From: Cricetomys ansorgei
Lineage: Eukaryota; Chordata; Mammalia; Rodentia; Nesomyidae
Length of the DNA stretch: 64,000 nt
Reading direction: 5' to 3'
Assembly (NCBI GenBank): GCA_026225945.1
Contig: JAMJFZ010001222.1
Coordinates: 386,501-450,500, forward strand
The notes under the pieces: generated by a model
Told to the model about the DNA's origin: nothing
The model's input: only the letters and a program-made list of their open reading frames with translations
Databases searched by the model: none
Position numbers and translations under genes: made by a program
Shown: piece by piece, positions 58,100 through 64,000 of the stretch
How the letters are laid out: each line of letters begins with the position of its first letter
Numbering within the stretch: position 1 is the first letter of the stretch

Positions 58100-59138
58100 A
58101 GACAGGGATGGGCACAGCCGACCTTGGCCCAGGGCGTGGACAGAGGCGGAATAAGAAGGGGCACGTGAGCGCATGGAGGATGAGCCCGGCTCTGGAACAG
58201 TGTGGAACCCCACGGAGAGAAGAGGGTCCTGCTGGGCGTGGCGAGGGCGTGGGGTTCGAGGAGGAGGGAGGGAGATTCTGTGCGGAACCCTGCGCACACA
58301 GCAGTACCCACTAAGCCCAACCCTTTCCATTAAACCCAGGGCACGCGGGGTCACCGGGTAACGATGCTACTTTGTAACAGGGTGTAAGAGCGCGCGGGGG
58401 TGGGGGTGCGGCAAGGGGAGGGAGAAAGAGAAAGAAAGCAGGGAGCTGAGGGCTGAGTTGTCCTACTTCCGAGTCGTTCTCAAAAGGAGAGAGGGCTTCC
58501 TGGCAAACAGTCTGAGGGCGCGCCGCGCTGGAGACCCCTCTAAGAGACATCCAGTCTTCCGCCGCGGCCCCCGGAGCAGGGCAGCCCGAGCGAGGTCCGG
58601 TGTGTGTTTCTCTCCGCCACCCCGCGCTGCAACCACCGGGCCGAGCGCCCGCTCTGCCTTCAGGTCCCCGCGCCCCTCCACCGCTCAAGCGCCACCCTTC
58701 ACCCCCATACACTTGGCCTCGGCGGCCTCTAGGTCAGACTCAGTCGCCAACCCTCAGCCCACCGGAGCCCACGTCACGGGGTTCAGGGGCAGGCGGGGGT
58801 GGTGGCGGGGAGGCGGCGGCCGCGAGGGGTCCGGAGCCCGCGCCCCGGAGCGGGCGGCCGCCAACAGCCCCGGAGCCGCGCGGCGTCCGCGTCCACAGCG
58901 GCCGGGAAGCCACGCCCGCTCGCGCGCGGGGGGCTGGCCCAGTCCCCCCGGCTCCCCTCCCTCGGACCCCTCCCCGCGCAGGCCCTCCCTCCGCCCGCGG
59001 CTCGGCTCGCGGGAGGCGCAGGGCGCCGGGGCTGGCGCGCTCTCCGGGGCGCACACACATCCACGCACGCACGCCCAGAGCAGCTGTCTCCGCCGCGGCC
59101 GGCGCTGCTCTCCATGCGGACGGACCGAGTGCCGGAAG

Positions 59139-59321
59139 ATGGCTGACGACTCCGCGGGGCCCCGAGGATGCAGCCCGGCGGCGGCGGGAGCGGGAGCGGC
59201 GGCGGCGGCACCGGCAGCGGCGGCAGGAGCGGCGGCGGCCGCGGCAGGAGCGGCGGCGGCATCCCCGAGACTCCCCGGGCTCCCCTTCCCGGTGACGGCC
59301 ACTGACGGTCTCCGCCGCTAG
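59139..59321 (+). other. Upstream ORF (60 codons, poly-Ala) in the SOBP leader
   Basis: ATG at 59139 with A at -3 and G at +4 (ggaagATGg) opens a 60-codon frame starting MADDSAGPRGC. It continues as a run almost entirely of Ala, Gly and Pro, and ends at TAG 59319-59321. It lies 174 nt before the SOBP start and in the same frame. If the transcript starts upstream of 59139, this uORF could lower SOBP translation. There is no evidence that the peptide is stable. The Ala run comes from GCG/GCA repeats and could be incidental. Confidence 0.45.
59178..59262 (+). repeat. GGC/GCG trinucleotide-rich tract in the SOBP leader
   Basis: Imperfect runs of GGC/GCG interspersed with GGA, about 85 bases, in the presumptive 5' untranslated region. 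Such tracts can form G-quadruplexes or hairpins and can vary in length. A complementary CCN-rich tract follows at about 59380-59462. Confidence 0.7.
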
Positions 59322-59379
59322 AAGAGACCCCGCTCCTCCCTCGCCCGCCTCCCCCCCGCCCAGCCCGGTCCCGCCAGCA

Positions 59380-59462
59380 CCGCTACCTCCGCCGGCGTTG
59401 CCACCATCAGCACCACCTCCACCTCCGCCACCGCCACCGCCACCGCCGGCGGCGGCAGCAGC
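59380..59462 (+). repeat. CCN (CCACC/CCG) tract just upstream of the SOBP ATG
   Basis: Imperfect ccacc/ccgcc units end about 34 bases before the SOBP start codon, in the leader. The tract is partly complementary to the GGC tract about 120-280 bases upstream. Confidence 0.65.
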
Positions 59463-59495
59463 CATTTCATCTCCACAGAAACCAGACACAAAAAC

Positions 59496-59591
59496 ATGGC
59501 AGAAATGGAGAAAGAAGGGAGACCTCCGGAAAATAAAAGGAGCCGGAAACCGGCTCACCCGGTGAAGAGAGAGATCAACGAGGAGATGAAG
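59496..59591 (+). CDS. SOBP: SOBP exon 1 coding part: sine oculis-binding protein homolog
   Basis: The 32 codons reading [15 protein letters not shown]...REINEEMK match the N-terminus of mammalian SOBP. The exon ends AAG followed by GTATTT (donor GT at 59592-59593), a phase-0 junction, so the next exon begins a new codon. The start context is aaaacATGg: A at -3 and G at +4 make it strong. The stretch from residue 14 to 25 ([12 protein letters not shown]) is strongly basic and could be a nuclear localisation signal. Family knowledge: SOBP is a nuclear protein with FCS/MYM-type zinc fingers and a long proline-rich region. It is required for cochlear organisation in mouse (Jackson circler) and linked to intellectual disability in people. 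The zinc fingers lie in later exons outside the window. The frame stays open into the intron to about 60236, but that part is not coding. Confidence 0.95.
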
Positions 59592-60874
59592 GTATTTTCG
59601 GTCTCTGCCCGGGGAGAGCGAGCTCTTTCTTCCGCCTGCTGCCTTCGGGCTGCTGTGTGGGCTGGGGGGGAACAGGGGCGCGTTTGTCAGTTTCTGTCGG
59701 GTCCCCGGGACGCCTCGGCTCCCCCTCCAGGTGCAAAGCCGAGGCCAACTCAAGGGCTGCATCCCCGAAATCCGCCTGCTTCGGGTTTATGGGGGCGGGG
59801 GAAGGCACACTGTTTAACCGCACGAACGCAGGATCAGTACAGATGTTTCAGGGCGAGGGCACCAGACCCCAGGGGCGACTGGGCATGGCGCAGTGGCTTT
59901 CCAAGTGGTCGTTGTAGTCTTTCTCCCGTTTTCGGAAATGAGCCTCCGGGCCCCTCCAAAGTTAAGAGCCGCCGAGTCGGGGCGCCCGGGACACCTGGAT
60001 CGCACCTCTCTTCCCAGCTCGCCCCCAGGCTCTCTGGTCCCGCTCTGCTCCAACTCGCCAGCCGCGACCGCGGAGCTGTCAGTGCCCAGGCCGGGGCCCG
60101 GGCGCGGGTCAGGGGCGCAGCAGCCAGCGGGCTCGCCTCGGCCGCTCCCGGCTGCTCTTCTCGCCGCAGCCCCGGGTCTCCAGCTCGCCTCTGCACGCCT
60201 CACTTCCCAGTTAGCAGACCGGGCAAGCCCGGCTGAAAGCCAGCTGTCTGAAGAGCGGCCTTCGCAGCCGCCTGCCCATTGTTCACGAAGGCCGGCCCCG
60301 AGTCCTCTCTGCGAGGCCGGGCTCCCTGCCAGGCCAGCGGTGCTCCAGAGGTGGCGAGCGCAGCCTCCTGGCACTCCAGCTGTTCGCGCGGAAGCCCAAG
60401 AACATAGCCCAGCCTGGACCCCTCTCACCACCCCGACTCCTTTATTTTCCTCAAAGTTGTGGGTTTTGCCTGGGTGAGGATTTATCTTGTGTGATTTCAC
60501 GAGTTTCTCGATTAAAAAAAAATCACTTTATATAGTCTTGTTTCTATGACTTAAAAAAAAAAAATTTAAGCCTGCTTTTTGCATTTCTTGGTGTTCCCCA
60601 CTTTTGCACAGAATCCTTAATGCAGTCAGGTGACTTGGTCAGCGTTGGTTAAGTTTGAATTTGAAAGGCAAACTGAAAGGTTAAAATGGTATGCGACTTA
60701 CTCAGTTTTATTGTGTTTTGGTGTCTTCCTGGTTATAAACATCGTATTAAGTGCGAGAGTGCCTTGATGCAGACCTACTTAGAGGGGGCAAACAGACACA
60801 CATGTGAGGGTGTGTGTTCTTAGCTCCCCGAGCTCTCAGCCCTAGTCCACATTTTGAAGTAGGGCTTTTATTTC

Positions 60875-60919
<45 letters not shown>

Positions 60920-63900
60920 GAACTTAGTGTCTAGAAGCAGGAGGTATCGGTCTGGGAAAGTAGGGAAGCTTTGCCTTGAAAATTAATACCATTCCCTGTA
61001 ACAGAAACCATCATTGATTCCAATGATAGACAGTTTAAAAAAAAAAAAAGGAAAGAAGGAGATCAGTAAAAGTTGTTTTCTCTCCATGAGACAGAGTCTC
61101 TGCCGCTCTGGCCCAGTCCTCTTGTCCTGGGTTTCTACATTACTTTTGCATGTTGTTTTAAATGGAGGGTGGTGGGGGGGAACTACAAGAGAAGGCCACT
61201 AGGAAATCATAGCTAGCCCTGGCCCTTTAAAAATGCTGCCTAATGCCCTCTATATGGATGGCAGCTTTTAAGTTTCATAGGTTCTAGAATTACAAATTAG
61301 CTAATTTTAATCAAAACATGTGAAATGTTATCCTGGCTGGATATAAAGGCTGACTGTGCTCAGTGCTTGGGGCTGGTGGTGTTGGCTTTGGCTGCAGGCG
61401 TACTCCGTGGTGGTTTGGGAGATAGTTGTCCTTCTACAGTATAACAGATGTTTGTCTGAACTAGCGAGGAAGAAACAAAAACAACATTGTGTGAAGGGGA
61501 AAAATTACACCGTTTTCAGCCCATGCTGCAGACTGAGTATGGGATTAACCTGGATGCGCAGAATTTCCTCTTTTTGAAATAGTATACTTTTTTTTTTTCT
61601 CCAAATTGCCTTCTACTATTTGAAGTCTTAATCCTTGTTTGAATCTATGGCAATAAATGAGAAGTTTTTAGCAGCATATAATTCAATTTCTCTCTGGTTT
61701 GGAACAATGCAAGAGGCACTGGCCAATTTCTTCAGTCACGTCCGTGTATACCATGCCAGGGTGTCTAGTGGGTTTGTAGGCATTCTAATATAGTGTCATC
61801 AACATTTTCCCTTATTTAAAAAGTGAGCTCTCAAAGTCCCGGGGTTATTTTGAACTCACTAATATTTTTCTGATTTTAATATTTATAACCACACCAACAA
61901 AACCTCTCCACACCCCTCATGGTGTTATCATCCCTTCAGCTTCCTGAACTGAAGTATAGGGTAACATAACAAGTTGGTTGCCCTGTATAGAAATGTGTGC
62001 AACAAAATGTCATCGAGAACACAATGTAGCCTTGTACAGCTTCATATCAGTGCCGCTGGGGCTGCCTGGCTGCATTTGCCTTCATCTGAACCAGCTTTCA
62101 TCTGGACCAGTGTAAACTAAGCCCTGGTAAGTAATCACTGCCCAGCAGAAAGAAAGGAATGTATACAGCTAGCGGGGCCTAAGCTGTAAAAAACGGAAAC
62201 CTGAGCTCCCACCTCAGATCACATATCAAGGCTTGAAGGTAGGGAAATGAAAGGGGAAAGAGGAGAGAGCGAATGGAAAAGTCAGTCTGGGAAGTGGAGG
62301 ATCAGGAGGAGGCCCCCCTTGAGAAGATTTGGCCCAGGGATTAGGGAATTTTATCGTGGTGTACAGTGACCTACTCAGGTTTCAACATTGCTTGGATTGA
62401 GTTGCTTCTCTGTGAGCTGAAAGAAAAGGGACTGGTGTGTATGTGATTTTTTTTCTCCGTTGGGTAATAGAAAGGACACTGGTACAAGTGTCTATTTTAA
62501 GTTCAGCAAATGCAGACTGATGAGAATGAGGAGCAAAACTGCCTCACCCAGAGACTCCCTTCAAGATTTCCTAATTGTGACAAACACATAGTTAAAAGTG
62601 CCTGGGAAGATGAACTGGCTGCGGTTTAGCTGACACCAGTAATGACCGGCAGTGGAGGTGGTCTTCATGTGGCCGTGAGCTAATGTTGGCTGCTGTTTCT
62701 CTAGATCAGATATCGAGTTACATTTTCGTTATCACTGGTTTAATGGATATGGCAGTTGTAACAAATTTAAATTTGATACAATATAATTTCGTGTGTGAGA
62801 AGTACACCACTCGGCATAGCTTGGCTATGTGTACTTCAGGGAAGATATTCTCCCAGCAGGAATGTTTATCTTCTCGTGAGCTTTATGATGTTTCTTTATG
62901 TTTTCTTCTTTTCATTCTAATTTTTCTTGGCTTAAAGAAAAACTGAAGAGATTCTTTTGTGGTACTCATAATTAGCGTGCCTTATTTAATAGTGACTGCT
63001 AAAGAGGGTGTTAAAAACTGAGGTAGGAATCACAAATTTTTATATTTTGATTACTTTGGGCTTCAAAAATGACTATGGGGATTATATCTAAGGCAATGGG
63101 ACTCTGATGTATTGTTAGCTCACATGTGTCATAATATATGTAAATCAGGAGGGAGGAGTTCCAATATATGGAAGGGTTAGGAGTTAGGAATTAGATTAGG
63201 AGTTCTTACAGAACATGGTAGATATAATATTAAAACTGTGCATTAATTAATTTGTAAATATAAATATATGTATAATTTTTCTGTGATCAAGATATGTATT
63301 TGTACACATAAATCTTAATGAAATATGGTCAGTAGGTCCCAAACAATAGCACACTCAAAAAAATTCTAAACTATAAAATAGAAATAATGAGGCAATTTTC
63401 TATCTTTTAAAACTCTGTGACGAAACTAAAACACTCTGACCTGGGAAACTCTTAAACAACCCATTATTAATGTACTTACATAATTGGTTTTTTTTTTTTT
63501 TTGTCAAGTACTCAACTACAGGGTCATTTGTGCAAAATGTCACAAGGTCTCACCTGTGCGAAAGGTTTCTGTCTACAGATACCTTCAGTAACTAATTTGA
63601 ACATAAAATTTTACTTTGATTCTGCTTCCACAGTTTGAGGTGTACATATCTGTTAGTGTTAGCAGGAAAATTTTCACAGGATTTTCTAGTTTGTTCTCTG
63701 ATGGTCTCTGTTGGGCTTTAGAAATGGCATCTGTTAATTGCAGAGACAGCGCAGCAAGTTGCAGAGGTGAACTGTTCAGTTGAATAACTTGATGTTAGAA
63801 AATAAAATTAGAGAACTCAGTTTGGATTGGGAAAAGCCCAAGTGTTTAGGTCTGAAATGAACGCATGCCCAAAACAGGTATGTCGTAAGTCTTCGCTTAG

Positions 63901-64000
63901 AAAGCACCATCCTGGTGTCAGTTGCGGTGTGTTTTGGGACCTCAGTTAAGTGGGCTTGGGGTCAGATCCCACCAGGAGCTCTTTACACATTTCATCAGCA
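59592..64000 (+). other. SOBP: SOBP intron 1 (5' part, continues past the right edge)
   Basis: This begins at the GT donor at 59592. The first 900 bases belong to the CpG island; the rest is AT-rich. Only simple repeats were recognised here (GT tract 60877-60917, short A and T runs). No SINE, LTR or L1 and no further exon was recognised. Confidence 0.85.
60877..60917 (+). repeat. (GT)20 microsatellite in SOBP intron 1
   Basis: Uninterrupted gt dinucleotides. Confidence 0.98.

Larger units (their letters stand above)
58100..60480. promoter_or_regulatory. SOBP: SOBP CpG-island promoter, leader and proximal intron
   Basis: A long GC- and CpG-rich block with purine/pyrimidine trinucleotide runs surrounds SOBP exon 1. 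It is more than twice as long as the PDSS2 island and free of SINEs, as is common at developmental-regulator promoters. No convincing TATA box is seen near the expected start. The transcription start is probably between about 58.4 and 59.1 kb, but that is not determinable by eye. Confidence 0.85.

Noticed and set aside
58740..59762. Long minus-strand open frame (340 codons) antisense to the SOBP leader, Gly/Arg-rich
   Set aside because: It is the complement of the GC-rich leader, where stop codons are rare. It has low-complexity composition and no recognisable domain or promoter.

Overview
This is nuclear DNA from a muroid rodent. It is packed with rodent SINEs (B1 with the 'tttaatcccagca' core, B2, B3 and B4/RSINE-like), a rodent Lx-type LINE-1, endogenous retrovirus (ERV) long terminal repeats (LTRs) and long dinucleotide tracts, and it has two CpG-island first exons. 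The species cannot be fixed from sequence alone. The LTR and L1 copies do not look like common house-mouse subfamilies as far as I can judge, so a cricetid (vole, hamster or deer-mouse type) is plausible. No bacterial-style gene, CRISPR array or tRNA/rRNA gene is present.

Layout. Bases 1-19602 are intron 1 of PDSS2, which is transcribed on the minus strand. PDSS2 exon 1, with start codon at 19901 and splice donor at 19602-19601, sits in a CpG island of about 19.56-20.6 kb. From there to about 57.9 kb is intergenic DNA, mostly repeats. A second, larger CpG island (about 58.1-60.5 kb) holds the leader and first coding exon of SOBP on the plus strand (ATG 59496, donor after 59591). The rest of the window is SOBP intron 1. 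The two genes are head to head, with start codons about 39.6 kb apart, which is the PDSS2/SOBP arrangement known from other mammals (human 6q21).

Function. PDSS2 is the second subunit of the mitochondrial polyprenyl diphosphate synthase that makes the coenzyme Q side chain. SOBP is a nuclear FCS/MYM zinc-finger protein with roles in inner-ear and brain development. Nothing links them functionally except adjacency: one is a housekeeping gene, the other a developmental regulator. The repeat-filled space between them contains several CTCF-like motifs.

Other content. The intron and intergenic DNA hold an RPL23 processed pseudogene, an LTR followed by a lysine-tRNA-type primer binding site and a second solo LTR of the same family, a 41-bp and a 19-bp minisatellite, a nearly full-length but decayed L1 on the minus strand (about 40.7-46.6 kb), and many nested SINE insertions. 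SINEs become absent from about 54.8 kb to the window end, around the SOBP promoter. Repeat boundaries given here are by eye and usually good to about 10-30 bases. Family names marked uncertain need a RepeatMasker run.
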